From Haematobia irritans (lineage: Eukaryota > Arthropoda > Insecta > Diptera > Muscidae), in contig NC_134398.1 of NCBI RefSeq assembly GCF_050003625.1, positions 106,063,178-106,127,177 of the forward strand: a stretch of 64,000 nt of DNA. The letters are read 5' to 3'. The notes beneath the pieces were generated by a model. The model ran no database searches and had not been told where the DNA came from. It was given only the letters and a program-made list of their open reading frames with translations. This document shows positions 19,471 through 31,722 of this stretch, piece after piece (within the stretch, counting starts at the first letter, position 1; the number at the start of each line of letters is the position of its first letter). The translations under genes were made by a program, and so were the position numbers.

Positions 19471-22400
19471 TTATTTTTCTTTGTTGAACCAACCAGATTG
19501 TTCCAAAAACATTAGCAGACTGCTTAAGTTAACGTTTTCCAGATCCGCCAGTAATCTGAAGCTATATGCTCCTAAAAGTTGCTTGCGCTTTACACAAAAT
19601 GCAGGACACTCACACAAGAGGTGTTTAATTGATTCTTTTTCCTCCGCATCATGACAGCTCATACAATAGTCATTATACTTCGCGCCAATAGTTTTTGCAA
19701 AATCGCCTATCAGGCAGCGACCCGTTATAGCAGATATCAGGAGTGATATCTGACGTCTCGAGAACATTAGCATATCTAGTGTGCGGTTTAAGTTGAAATG
19801 GGGCCATATTTGCTTGGTGTCGTTACAACCCGTGCAATTCTCCCATCGAACATTTGCCATCCTAACAGCCTTCTCACGCAGCATGAGCTTGCAGGTAGCT
19901 AGGGGCATACCAACAAATTCCAGTTCCCCTGGAATATGTAAGGTAGTCCCTAGCCTTGCCAACTCATCCGCTTCGCAGTTCCCCGGTATGTTCCTATGGC
20001 CAGGCACCCATATTAGGTGAATATTGTACTGCTCAGCCATCTCATTGAGAGATTTGCGGCAGTCGATGGCCGTTTTCGAGTTGAGGAACACAGAGTCCAA
20101 GGATTTTATTGCAGGTTGACTGTCTGAGTATATATTAATGCCAATATTTGTTGGAACATTACTTCTCAGCCAATTCGCCACCTCTCTTATTGCTAATATT
20201 TCAGCCTGAAAAACACTACAGTGATTAGGTAATCTTTTCGCTATTCGAATTTCCAGATCTTTAGAATATACTCCGAACCCCACTTGTCCATTCAATTTTG
20301 AGCCATCAGTATAGAAATCTATATATCTTTTATTCCCCGGGGTCTGTGTACACCACGCCTCACTGTTGGGAATTAGAGTTTCAAACTTTTTGTCGAAAAG
20401 TGGTTTTGCCAGGGTATAATCCACTACGTTAGGCACATCTGGCATTATTTTGAGGACCGAACTATGACCGTACATTTTTTCCGACCACAGCGATAGCTCG
20501 CGCAACCGCACAGCCATTGTTGCAGCTGACTGTTTGGCCAAAATGTCTAAAGGCAATAGATGTAGCATGACATTAAGGGAGTCTGTTCCTGTCTTACTAA
20601 ATGCGCCTGAGATACATAAGCTCGCCATACGCTGAACTTTATCTAAACAAGTCGGTTTCTGAAGTGCCGGCCACCAGACTACAACACCATATAGCATTAT
20701 AGGTCTAACTACTGCAGTGTATAGCCAATGCACAATTTTTGGTTTTAGTCCCCACTTTTTCCCTATTGCCTTTTTGCACGAGTACAAAGCTACCGTGGCT
20801 TTTCTCGCCCTCTCTTCAATATTAAGCCTAAAATTCAGCTTCCTGTCCAAAATAACGCCAAGGTATTTTGCACACTCACCAAAGGGAATTTCAGTACCCC
20901 CTAAGGAAATGGGCCTAACCGTGGGAGTTTTACGATCTTTGCAGTACATGACTAGTTCTGTCTTTGCTGGATTTACACCAAGACCATTATCTTTCGCCCA
21001 TTTCTCAGTCATCCGGAGAGCTCTCTGTATAATATCTCTGATTGTGGATGGGAATTTTCCCCTGACTGCTAGCGCCACATCATCTGCGTATGCCACCACT
21101 TTTATCCTTTCTTTTTCTAGGGAAACCAGAAGGTTGTTTATAGCAACATTCCAAAGAAGAGGTGATAGCACTCCTTCTTGGGGAGTGCCTCTGTTCACAT
21201 ACCTTTGTATGTTTGCTTGCCCTAGTGTGGCTGAAATACGTCTCTTTATTAGAAGTTCGTCTAACAGCCTAAGTATACCTGGATCAACATTCAGAGTTGT
21301 CAGTCCATTTAATATCGAGCTCGGATGGACATTATTGAACGCCCCTTCGATGTCTAGAAACGCCACGATTGTGTATTCTTTGACAGATAGTGAGCTTTCA
21401 ATAAAGCTGACTAGTTCATGCAATGCGGTCTCAGTAGACCTGCCCTTCGAGTATGCATGCTGTCGTTTCGAGAGCAAACTTGAATCCACGCTATTTCTAA
21501 GATACATGTCTATCATCCTCTCCAGGGTCTTAAGTAGGAATGAGGATAAGCTGATTGGTCGGAAATCCTTCGCACTCGAGTGAGAGGCTTTTCCTGCTTT
21601 AGGTATGAAGACGACTTTTGTTTCCCTCCACTTTTCTGGAATATATGCTAAGTTTACACATCGTTTATATATCACCGTCAACCAGGGGATAACTCTTTCA
21701 GCCACTGCCTGTAACTCCGCCGGAGTAATTCCATCAGGTCCGGGGGATTTGAATGGTCCAAAGCTATTTAAAGCCCATTTTATTCTAGATTCCGACACAA
21801 TTTCCTCGATAGGAAATGATCGCTGAGCCTATGTTACACCGCCGGAACATGGTTCAACCGTCTGATTTCCAGGGAAGTGTGTGTCCAAAAGTACCTCCAA
21901 CGTCTCCTCATTGGACGTTGTCCAATTTCCCTCCGATGTTTTAATGAAACCTGGAGCGGTGTTAGTGGATGCTAGTACCTTCCGTAGTCTGGAAGCCTCT
22001 GACGTATTCTCAATACTGCTACAGTAATCATCCCAAGAGTTTTGTTGAGACCTTCTCAGTTCTCGTTTATATTCTCTCAGATTCATCTTGTAAGTGTCCC
22101 AATCCTCCGGAGCTCTTGTGGACTTTGCTTTGTTAAAGAGCTTCCTGCAGGATTTCCTCATATTACTTAACTCCGTAGTCCACCATGGCGGCCGATTTTT
22201 TCCCCTTGGCTTTCCTCTAGGGCAAGCAGCTTTCAGTGAAATGTTGAAGGCCTTAGTAATCCGCTCCACTGCGTGTTCGATATCTTGCACAGTGCTCATA
22301 TTTGTCTCCGGCATTTCCGGTATCATCGAATTGAACGATTCCCTATACCTATTCCAATCAGCTTTCCTAACATTTGGCGGAAATATGGTCTTTGAAGTAC

Positions 22401-23073
22401 GAACAGCCAATCTGAAACTGATGTAGCGATGATCTGAGAAGCTATGTTCCCTCAAAACTTGCCACTCAGATATCTTATCATTCAGTTCCGGAGAGGTGAA
22501 CGTTACGTCCAAAACCTCTTGTCTGTTCCTGGTGACGAAGGTTGGTGCATCTCCCTTATTGCAAACTACCAGGTTAGTACGCAAAATAAACTCTATTAGC
22601 GACTCTCCCCTTGCATTAGTATCACTACTTCCCCAAATACTATGGTGTGCATTTGCATCGCATCCCATAATGAGTTTTGTCTTTGTTTTTAGTGACTCCT
22701 CAACTAAGGTCTTAACGGCACAGGGTGGCATCTCCCTATCATGTCCCATGTAGACCGAAGATACCCAATATTTGCATGTGGATATCTCTAGACTGGCTAC
22801 GACAGTGTCTGCATTGCTCAATGAAGGAAGCAGAAACAAGTTTAGTTCGTTTTTAGCAATTATACATGCTCGATTTATATCGGTACCGGTATTATGCAAA
22901 AGTTTGAAACCCGGAGTGCTTAATTCACAGATCTTGTTCTTATATATGTATGGTTCTTGAATAAGAACTATATCTATGTCTCCTTTCATCAGGAGAACTT
23001 TTAAGGCAGCACAAGCGGCCTTACAATGGTAAAGATTTATCTGGAGGAACCGTAGAACCATCCAAATTTTCAA
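19471..23073 (-). pseudogene. LnC ORF2: APE endonuclease, RT, RNase H (one stop)
   Basis: One frame of 1201 codons is interrupted only by TAG at 21829-21831, where LnA has GAG. The N-terminus is an APE-type endonuclease (LQINLYHCKAAC, IQEPYI, GCDANAHHSIWGS, SDHRYISF). RT follows, with FLDIEGAFNNV, GTPQEGVLSPLLWN and intact YADD. RNase H has YTDGSKL, the Glu in AEILAIREV, SDSQPA and GNCEADELA. The C-terminus has a CCHC-like knuckle (CMSCHD...H...CECP). It starts at ATG 23073, overlapping ORF1 by about 50 bases. The enzyme would nick target DNA and copy LINE RNA. Confidence 0.92.
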
Positions 23074-24243
23074 CCACCGTCACATCAGCCGCTTCAATTG
23101 AGTCATCAAGGGCTTCCTCTTCACAGATCTCGGTGACTCTCGCAACAATCCGCGGTTCAGTTTTGGTGAGGCTTGAGCCTGTAGAAACTTCCCGCATATG
23201 ATTTTCGCCATAGTCTGCAGGTTTTATGTCTCCTTCGGCTTCGCTAGGAGATTTTTCCACTGCTGACTCTACCGGAGGCTTGTCCGTTTCGGAATCCTTT
23301 GGCTGATCGCTTTTGTATACCTTGTATACCTATCATGAAAGCCATAACTTACGCGTCCTTGGGTCTGGGCTAGATGTGGCAGCGACTCTATGTTTAATAT
23401 AAACACCGCATGTCGTCTTGGTCCATCCACCTCATCCAAACGACCAACCTTCCAATCGGCGGTTGGAAGATCTGGGTTACATTCTTTTAGTCTCTCTAGT
23501 ATTGACTCAGGATCAGGAGGGTTTGCCGGTATCCATGCATGTGCTCTAGGTTTAGCCGGTATGTCTTTTTTATCGACTAACTCCAAAGCGGCTCCTTCCC
23601 AAACTTCACCAATTAGCATCAATGCAGCTTTAAAGCAATCCATAGACCTCTGGTCTGCAAAAGCTATTAACTTATATCGTCCTTGATACCATCCAGCATC
23701 TTGCCGTCGAGGACTTGGTCCGGGAAACTTTTTCCGCACCTCTGAGTAGACACCAGACATCGCGTTCTCAATTTCCCCCCATTTTTGCCTTGGAATCATA
23801 CCGTCCAATGCTCCTTTATTAATAATAGCCATCACAAGGCTGTCTTTTGCAACTGAGGCAAACGATCTTTGATCCCGTTTAGAGGATGGCAGCTCATCCG
23901 GTGATCGTTCCCTTTTTCCAGCTTCAAGAATTCCTTGAGCCCATTTTAAGGAATCGCTTTGCTTAGCCGACAACGTGCTTGGGTCGACTGATCATAATTT
24001 CTTTAGGATAAACAAAGCATTTCTTCGTTCCTTGAATCTCTTTCGAGAGGGATTGCCTCCTTTTGATGTCGTCACCTTAGAAAAGGTTCGACTTGCCAAA
24101 GTGTCACCGCCAGTCGACCCGTCTACAGGTCGACTAATTGGGCCTGACTCTTGGTCGATGCCCAAATTTATAACTTCAGTCGTTACCCGTCCACTGGGCC
24201 CTGAAGTTAGCAACCCAGTGGATGACTTTGAATTTCGCTGCAT
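23021..24243 (-). pseudogene. LnC ORF1
   Basis: Starts MQRNSKSS at ATG 24243. An in-frame TGA near 23990 replaces the GGA seen in LnD, and a local rearrangement near 23320 (a repeated GTATACC motif) shifts the last ~90 codons. The middle part, from WYQGRYKLIAFADQ through PRAHAWIPANPPDPE to YGFH, resembles the domain I know as DUF4780 from insect retroelements; this rests on memory, not a search. No CCHC knuckle is visible. It probably binds LINE RNA. Confidence 0.8.
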
Positions 24244-24361
24244 GGTGGTTTATTATTTCCACCACACGTGAAATTCGTAATAAGTACTTATTACGATGAA
24301 ATACTCCGCTATTAAAAAACACGTCCGTTCAGTTCGACGGTTGAAGAACAATCTGATGTTA

Positions 24362-25325
24362 ATCTCTCCTTAATCAAATCAAAAGCTCTCTGTGCATCTG
24401 CATTCCAGGTAAACCGGTCGGTTTTCTTGGTAAGGTCAGTAATTGGACTCGACAATGAAGCATAATTCTCCAAAAACCGTCGGTACCAACCCACTAGGCC
24501 TAAGAACGAACGAACTTCTTTAATTGATCAAGGAACCGATAATTTGAGAATAGCTGCCACCTTACCCTCGTCGGGCTTTATACAGCCGTCACCTATCACA
24601 TATCCAAGATATCGGACCTCTTTCATACACCACTTGCATTTCGAAATGTTCAGAGTCAGTCCCGCTTTTCTTATTAATTGAGCAACTTCCAATAATAATG
24701 AAACATGGCTCTCGAAATCATCACTCAAAATCAAGAGATCGTCTAAATAGACGAAAACTCTATTTCGAAGATAGCTAGGTATGACGGCATCCATTAAACG
24801 GCAGAGGGTTTGGGGAGCATTCGTAAGCCCGAATGGCATAACCCTGAACCGGTACAATGGGCGGTTAGGTACCACAAAAGCCGTCATATCTCGGGATTTC
24901 TCCTCCAAACCCACTTGCCAGAAGGCATGCTTCAAATCCAAAGAGGAAATGTATCGGGCTTTCGGTAATCTAGATAAAATTCCATTTATTTTTGGCTGAC
25001 GATAGGCATCTCGAATAGTAACACTATTTAGTTTCCTCGAGTCCAAACATAAACGAAATTTACCGTCTCTTTGCACACAGGCTACTGGACTGCTCCATGA
25101 ACAAGTAGGTGGAGCGACCTCTATAACTCCGAGTTCGAGCATACGGTCTATCTCATCATGCATCTTCCTCTCTATTGCCGGTGACACGGAAAAATACCTT
25201 TGTTTGATAGGCCTAGTCCCTGGCATTATCTCGATACTATGTTCTATAAAAGTGGTCCGTCCTAACCCTTCCTTGTCAAAATCTGGAAAAATCTTTATAA
25301 CGTCATTTAGGCGTCGCGCTCCCAA
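24362..25325 (-). pseudogene. GyB reverse transcriptase
   Basis: Minus-strand Ty3/gypsy RT: PIKQRYFSVSPAIERKM, FRLCLDSRKLN, SLDLKHAFWQVGL, MPFGLTNAPQTLCRLMD and YLDD (VFVYLDDLLILS) are intact. A TGA at 24528-24530, where an Arg codon (CGA) would fit, interrupts the thumb before SIKEVRSFLGLVGWYRR. The frame then runs to the LnC insertion at ERLT. It is separated from the protease by a frameshift near 25310-25325. Confidence 0.88.
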
Positions 25326-25998
25326 GTGTCTAATTCATGAGTATTCGAAGATTGATTTAACTCCTCAACACCCATTCTGAAAGTATCCCCAAACCTAGTC
25401 ATTAAACCAAATGCGAGCCAAAAATACATGCCTAAGTATAAATCCTGTTTAAGTTCGGGAATGATATACAAACGAATTGTCTTGGCCTCACCTTTATAAG
25501 TTAAAGTAACGTCGATATATCCTAAAATCTTATATTTTTTTCCACCCGCGGCTTCAACAGAATTTATAAGAGGTTTGAATTCAAAATTATTTTCCAAAAA
25601 TCTCTTGGCGGCATCTCCACTCAAACATGACAAGGATGCACCCGAATCCAGAAGACCAAGTAATTTCATTCCACAAACATCAATTTGAACATACGGCCGA
25701 ATATCAGATTCTTTCGTAGTTATAGAAGATATCGTATCCCTTAATCTAGTGTTCATTAATCGAATATTTCTATAAAACTTTCTAATTCTCCTCGAATTTC
25801 TTTTACATCTACGATTCGTGACGGATGTAACTCATTAACAGGGTCATTAACAGGGTCGGAAAATATTCGTTCCCTAGTTATATTGTACAGTCTCATTCTT
25901 TCATGATAAGGTTTAACGGGAAATAATCTTGGTGTAGGTTTCCCGGTAAAATCATTATTCGGAATTATTGAAGTCCCTTTTACTATTTCTATTGTCAA
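25307..25998 (-). pseudogene. GyB protease and upstream pol region
   Basis: Two frames. 25998-25756 encodes a linker with PYHERMRLYNITRERIF, which aligns with PYHQRWENYL in GyD. 25756-25307 contains the aspartic protease GLLDSGASLSC (compare GLLDTGASISC in GyD). The active-site Thr is Ser here, as in many retroelement proteases. A frameshift near 25756 separates them. Confidence 0.85.
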
Positions 25999-26075
25999 AA
26001 GCTACGTTACCGATTCCTACAGAAAGGTCGGTTTTATTGTCGAGCGCGAACTGCTGTCGTTGTTGGCGCTCGCCT

Positions 26076-27445
26076 TCAGGTTTCCCTGGCATCTGTCACG
26101 GTTCGGTCTTCTAAGCAGTCAACATACCTGTGTCCCTCACACCTGCAGTTCCAACAAATAGGCTTGTCTACTTTAGAAGATTCGTCTACCATTTTCCTTA
26201 ACTCACATAACTCCTCCGAGTGTTCATATTCATCTCTATCGGCAGTACAATCAATCTCATTAGCCTGTCTCTTAAATACTCTCTGATTCTTTTCTAATTC
26301 TTGGCTCAAGGCCTCTCGACGCAGAACTAAACGTCGCAAATGTTCTACACCTCTTATTTCAAAATAAACTAATTTGGAAAGAAGATGTGGTCTTAAATTC
26401 CGTCTTAAAATTTCCACCAATTCGGGCTCCGGTAAAGGGTGGTGTAACTGATCGCCTATTTGCAATATATCATTGAAAAAATCTTCAAAACATTCATTTA
26501 CGTTTTGCTTTCGCTCCCTCATCAATTCTCTGATATCCAGATCTGACGATTGACTGCCGAAATGCGACCTCAGAGCTACGCATAAAGCTCCCCATTCAAT
26601 TCGGCCTACCGAATACCGGTACGCCAAAACCAGTCCTTTGCCTTAGATTTGAATAAAATATGGCAGTGGTCACACAATAAACGGAAATCTCCTGCTAAAC
26701 TATCCTCAGTTAAAGAATTAACCATATATATGAATTTGTCCACAGTTAACCCATTTGGACCACCATGGAACGAAATGTTCCAACTACTTATCAAACTGGC
26801 TATCTTACCGTGATTGCTTATCTGACCAGATATCAATGCCTGCCTGTCTCCATCCTCATTAATAGATGGACCGGTCGAATTATAAATATTAGGTCCTGGT
26901 CGTGAGAAATTTGGAGGTGGTAGTGCAGAAGAGAAATTGTCTCGAGGCCACTCCGGCTCTCTAACTCTGTTAAAACTTAGGCTGGCAAACTGCTGAGACA
27001 AAGCCTCCACTACCGAATGTAATTTATTTATCTTCGAAGCAATACTATCATTCAAATCAAAATTTTCCCTAGCACCTGCAGATCTAAATGTATCTAATCC
27101 CGAATTTGGTTCCCCTTGGACTCTATCGGTACTATGAAATGAAACATTCCGGTTGTTGTTACAATTTCTCTGTCTCTGTTTTCGACCTGTCAACACTCTA
27201 CCCTGGGGAATGTAGTTCGGCATTCCCGTTTGAGATAGTTCGTCGTTGTTCGTTGGATGTATATACTCCATTAAACTATTTCTAGTTAACGACGACTGAC
27301 ATTGTGGACATAAGGATGAAGTGTTCAGAAATTGAAGAATACATTCACGATGGAAAATATGCTTACACCTTGTAGAAACCAAAGTGCTAGTAGAATTATA
27401 TTCAATTTTGCAAATGGAACAACTGTCTCTTCCACAGTAGTGGCA
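26076..27445 (-). pseudogene. GyB gag with N-terminal RING-H2 finger
   Basis: The frame opens after a stop at 27446-27448 and has no ATG before the finger, so the start codon seems lost. The first residues form a RING-H2 pattern: CSIC-x14-C-x-H-x2-H-x2-C-x10-CPQC (about 27287-27415). A linker with a short heptad-like stretch follows (SIASKINKLHSVVEALSQQF). The Gag capsid comes next (NGLTVDKFIYMVNSLTED...), then a CCHC knuckle, CWNCRCEGHRYVDC. A one-base frameshift lies at about 26610-26627 after DWFWR. GyD has the same layout. RING fingers usually recruit E2 ubiquitin enzymes. Confidence 0.85.
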
Positions 27446-27982
27446 TTATAAAACAGTCAGAATCAATATGCAACGTTCAAAATGTATTATTCAAGCGTAA
27501 TTAGAATCTCGTTTTATTGTTATCGAACCCACGAAAATTATATCATATCTAATTGTAACCCAAGGTTTTACCAAACACAGTATAAAATATTTTGTCTTCC
27601 AATAAGGCTCACTAAATGCCAAACCGTGTATCATCTAATGCTGGATTATTGCCGCAATCGCATTCCGTATCACTAATTTAGGAAAAGTAATCAGTCTTAT
27701 AGACAAAATTCTAGTACTCCATAAATTTGTACTCAACAAAGCAAAATTCCAAGACCAATACGTAAAAAAATATTATATGCATAAGGAAATACCATTGATG
27801 CTCACATTTCGGTCAAATGAAATAGTCATTTTAAACTCATTTCATAGAAATCCTAGAAATGTCACCACCATAGGAAAACCCCTTTCATATAAGTACAATA
27901 AGTGACAAAACGATTTCCCGGAATCTAGGTGTTAATTTCCGAATTAAATATTTATAATTCTGTTTAAAATTTGTCCCTTAAA
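27446..27982 (-). other. GyB 5' leader
   Basis: About 540 bp between the PBS and the gag frame. AT-rich, with no convincing ORF (27482-27676 plus is a chance frame). It probably contains the packaging signal, but I cannot point to it. Confidence 0.5.
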
Positions 27983-28000
27983 GCCCCACGTTGGGCGCCA
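27983..28000 (-). other. GyB primer-binding site, tRNA-Lys type
   Basis: On the element strand, TGGCGCCCAACGTGGGGC, two bases after the 5' LTR. This is the 18-nt sequence complementary to the 3' end of tRNA-Lys(1,2). GyD carries the same 18 bases at 60670-60687. Confidence 0.9.
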
Positions 28001-28002
28001 CT

Positions 28003-29637
28003 TGTAATTGTTAGGGATTTTATTATTTATATTCTTTAAAAAAATTATTAACATCGAGGACCGAAGCGATTAGCATGTGCTGGCTTGTGGGGTCTAGCTC
28101 GTCGAAAGGGTGGGAACTTGCTAGGTCTCGAAGTGGTACCATTAAAAGAAATCACATGCTATATAAATGTAAAGTGAAGATCAAGCGGACGGGTTGGCAT
28201 TTATGTCTTTATGGTTGATCTAGGGGAAGATGTTGAATCCCCTTGCCCTATTCCCTACCATGGTATGAATTAATCCCGGTAATAGTTTTCATACCCCAAT
28301 GACAAAACTGGGTTTGGTTACATTAGGTTACATATCAAACTCTTTATTTACAACTCATTTTATAAAAGGTAGTAGAAATATAAATGGACTAATCCAAACT
28401 CATATTACAATTAATTAAATTTTAATAAAGAATACAAATTACTTACATTTCTTCATCTGCACACCAGGCCTGTTGTTGCAACGGAGAAAGTGCTGTTATA
28501 TGTAAAATTATACAAATACTAATTCTCTACAGTCTCAAAAAAAATTGTGAACATTTTTTTTATATACGTATAACAAACATAATACAAAAGAAAATCTTCC
28601 GGTCAGTTAATTTGTAATTAAGTAGGGTATATACAAATAAAGTCGTTAATTTTTTTTCTTTCTTTTTTTTTTGTATTTTTTCTTTAAATTGGGTTTATAA
28701 AGAGATATATAAAGAATAATCCTTATTTAAAAGAAAGTTTTAATTGATTTTTGATTTTGAGTTTTTTTTGTATTTTTTTCTTTAAATTGGGTTTATAAAG
28801 AGATATATAAAGAATAATCCTTATTAAAAGAAAGTTTTAATTGATTTTTGATTTTGATTTTTTTTTTTCTTTTTTTTCTTTAATTGATATAATTCTGTGT
28901 AATAGGGGAACTTTTACCATCAATGTTAAAGTCGAATATGATCATTGACGCTTTCGATATTTACATTTCACAATACAAAGTCTCCAAAAAATTTAATTAA
29001 GCCAGTCACGGCAACGAAAATCTTCTCCAGCTCTTCAACGCTTCATCCTCTATGGACAGTTCGTCCAGGTCCGAGACCAAAAATTATTAGGGCACACTCT
29101 CACGTTCCAGGAACTCAATGTCTTAGAAAATTTCTTTCTTTCTTTCTTTTTCTTTTCGATTTAATTTTCTACTTTTCTTTTCTAAAGTTTTCAACGTAGT
29201 GCCGACTGACCACTTTACTTCACGAGCTCTAATATGCCAATCCATTCCCCCATCCAGAAGTAAATCTATCACCCCTCATTCATTCCTTTCCCTTGCTCCA
29301 TACCAACAACATACACTCCAATTCCACTGTCTCTTATTGCTCTCACTCTCATTACTACGAAAACTACAACAACAATCCTATTGATCATTCATTAAACAGT
29401 GCAGTAGGCATGAATGAAATTATTAATAATAAACGAATATAAATGAAAAAAGCATGAATTAAAAATAACGCAGTTAGGGAGTATGACGGAGAGAGAAGAG
29501 CAAAGGGGAGCAAATATTTTAGTTGAGGACAGTCTATTCATAACGGAGTTATAGAAAAAAAAACAATTAAAGGTAGACAAATTATTGATATGAGCAGGTG
29601 CCTTACTCCCGAGAAAATTCTTAGGTCAACCGCCACA
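28003..29637 (-). repeat. GyB 5' LTR (1635 bp)
   Basis: Collinear with the 3' LTR at 4175-5820. Ends are TGTAATTG and CCGCCACA on the plus strand. It is followed by the TSD AGAT and LnB sequence. ORFs inside (28945-29199, 29199-29384 plus) appear in both LTRs but look noncoding. Confidence 0.92.
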
Positions 29638-30285
29638 AGATGTAGCATGACATTAAGGGAGTCTGTTCCTGTCTTACTAAATGCGCCTGAGATACATAAG
29701 CTCGCCATATGCTGAACTTTATCTAAACAAGCCGGTTTCTGAAGTGCCGGCCACCAGACTACAACACCATATAGCATTATAGGTCTAACCACTGCCGTGT
29801 ATAGCCAATGCACAATTTTTGGTCTTAGTCCCCACTTTTTCCCTATTGCCTTTTTGCACGAGTACAAAGCTACCGTGGCTTTTCTCGCCCTCTCTTCAAT
29901 ATTAAGCCTAAAATTCAGCTTCCTGTCCAAAATAACGCCAAGGTATTTTGCACACTCACCAAAGGGAATTTCAGTACCCCCTAAGGAAATGGGCCTAACC
30001 GTGGGAGTTTTGCGATCTTTGCAGTACATGACTAGTTCTGTCTTTGCTTTCGCCCATTTCTCAGTCATCCGGAGAGCTCTCTGTATAATATCTCTGATTG
30101 TGGATGGGAATTTTCCCCTGACTGCTGGCGCCACTTCATCTGCGCATGCCACCACTTTTATCCTTTCTTTTTCTAGAGAAACCAGAAGGTTGTTTATAGC
30201 AACATTCCAAAGAAGAGGTGATAGAACTCCTCCTTGGGGAGTGCCTCTGTTCACATACCTTTGTATGTTTGCGGTTGAATAACAA
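29638..30285 (-). pseudogene. LnB: LINE ORF2 RT part and aberrant 5' junction
   Basis: Continues LnB upstream of GyB. It encodes RT from RGTPQGGVLSPLLWN onward with a CADE box instead of YADD and a 27 bp deletion at about 30048. LINE homology stops after GTATGTTTGC (30263-30272). The next 13 bases, 30273-30285, read TTGTTATTCAACC on the coding strand and nearly match the LINE 5' terminus (compare LnC 24333-24352 and LnA 32975-32987). So LnB looks like a copy in which the 5' tip is fused directly to mid-ORF2. Confidence 0.75.
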
Positions 30286-30298
30286 TTGCTTGCCCTAG

Positions 30299-31722
30299 TG
30301 TGGCTGAAATACGTCTCTTTATTAGAAGTTCGTCTAACAGCCTAAGTATACCTGGATGAACATTCAAAGTTGTCAGTCCATTTAATATCGAGCTCGGATG
30401 GACATTATTGAACGCCCCTTCGATGTCTAGAAATGCCACGATTGTGTATTCTTTTACAGATAGTGAGCTTTCAATAAAGCTGACTAGTTCATGCAATGCG
30501 GTCTCAGTAGATCTGTCCTTCGAGTATGCATGCTGTCGTTTCGAGAGCAAACTTGAATCCACGCTAGTTCTAAGATACATGTCTATCATCCTCTCCAGGG
30601 TCTTAAGTACGAATGAGGATAAGCTGATTGGTCGGAAATCCTTCGCACTCGAGTGAGAGACTTTTCCTGCTTTAGTTATGAAGACGACTTTTGTTTCCCT
30701 CCACTTTTCTGGAATATATGCTAAGTTTACACATCGTTTATATATCACCGTCAACCAGGGGATAATTCTTTCAGCCACTGCTTGTAATTCCGCCGGAGTA
30801 ATTCCATCAGGTCCGGGGTATTTGAATGGTCCAAAGCTATTTAAAGCCCATTTTATTCTAGATTCCGACACAATTTCCTCGATAGGAAATGACCGCTGAG
30901 CCTCTGTTATACCACCAGAACATGGTTCAACCGTCTGATTTCCAGGGAAGTGTGTGTCCAAAAGTACCTCCAACGTCTCCACAATGGACGTTGTCCAATT
31001 CTCAATACTGCTACAGTAATCATCCCAAGAGTTTTGTTGAGACCTTCTCAGTTCTCGTTTATATGCTCTCAGATTCATCTTGTAAGTGTCCCAATCCTCC
31101 GGAGCTCTTGTGGACTTTGCTTTGTTAAAGAGCTTCCTGCAGGATTTCCTCCTATTACTTAACTCCGTAGTCCACCATGACGGCCGTTTCTGGTGACGAA
31201 GGTTGGTGCATCTCCCTTATTGCAAACTACCAGGTTAGTACGCAAACTAAACTCTATTAGCGACTCTCCCCTTGCATTGGTATCACTACTTCCCAAATAC
31301 TATGATGTGCATTTGCATCGCGTCCCATAATGAGTTTTGTCTTTGTTTTTAGTGACTCCTCAACTAAGGTCCTAATGCACAGGGTGGCATCTCCCTATCA
31401 TGTCCCATGTAGACCGAAGATACCCAATATTTGCATTTGGATATCTCTATGACAGTGTCTGTATTGCTCAATGAAGGAAGCAGAAACAAGTTTAGTTCGT
31501 TTTTAGCAATTATACATGCTCGATTTATATCGTTACCGGTATTATCCAAAGTTTGAAACCCGGAGTGCTTAATTCACAGATCTTGTTCTTATATATGTAT
31601 GGTTCTTGAAAAAGAACTATATCTATGTCTCCTTTCATCAGGAGAACTTTTAAGGCAGCACAAGCGGCCTTACAATGGTGAAGATTTATCTGGAGGAACC
31701 GTAGAACCATCCACATTTTCAA
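30299..31722 (-). pseudogene. LnA ORF2 N-terminal part (deleted endonuclease, RT fingers)
   Basis: Begins at ATG 31722 (MKMWMVLRFLQINLHHC). The APE domain is broken by frameshifts and the 340 bp deletion. RT fingers and palm start (GPDGITPAELQAV, RPISLSSFVLKTLERM, FLDIEGAFNNVHP) read well to the LnB insertion point. Confidence 0.85.

Larger units (their letters stand above)
19330..24354 (-). mobile_element. LnC: near-complete LOA/I-like LINE
   Basis: The 5.0 kb non-LTR element lies in GyB between 7 bp TSDs GATGTTA (19323-19329, 24355-24361). The 3' end carries an AACCT-repeat tail. The 5' end region reads TTGTTCTTCAACCGTCG on the coding strand and is close to the LnA 5' end. ORF1 and ORF2 overlap slightly. 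APE endonuclease, RT and RNase H in one ORF2 place it in the I/LOA part of the LINE tree. Each ORF has a stop codon, so this copy is not autonomous as read. Confidence 0.92.
4175..29637 (-). mobile_element. GyB: Ty3/gypsy LTR retrotransposon, complete outline, heavily invaded
   Basis: Minus-strand element with a 5' LTR at 28003-29637, a 3' LTR at 4175-5820 and a 4 bp TSD, AGAT, at 4171-4174 and 29638-29641. The flanks rejoin into continuous LINE sequence (GGCAAT-AGAT-GTAGCATG, as at 20552-20570). From right to left it reads PBS, RING-H2/gag, protease, RT, [LnC], RNase H, [TaA2 and TaA1 inside a tandem duplication], integrase, [GyC], a second partial RNase H-integrase, [GyA], integrase C-terminus and 3' LTR. 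There is no env. Frameshifts and stop codons make it a dead copy. Confidence 0.9.

Noticed and set aside
20717..21583. Plus-strand ORF of 288 codons
   Set aside because: Antisense shadow of LnC ORF2. The minus strand carries RT and RNase H motifs across the same bases.
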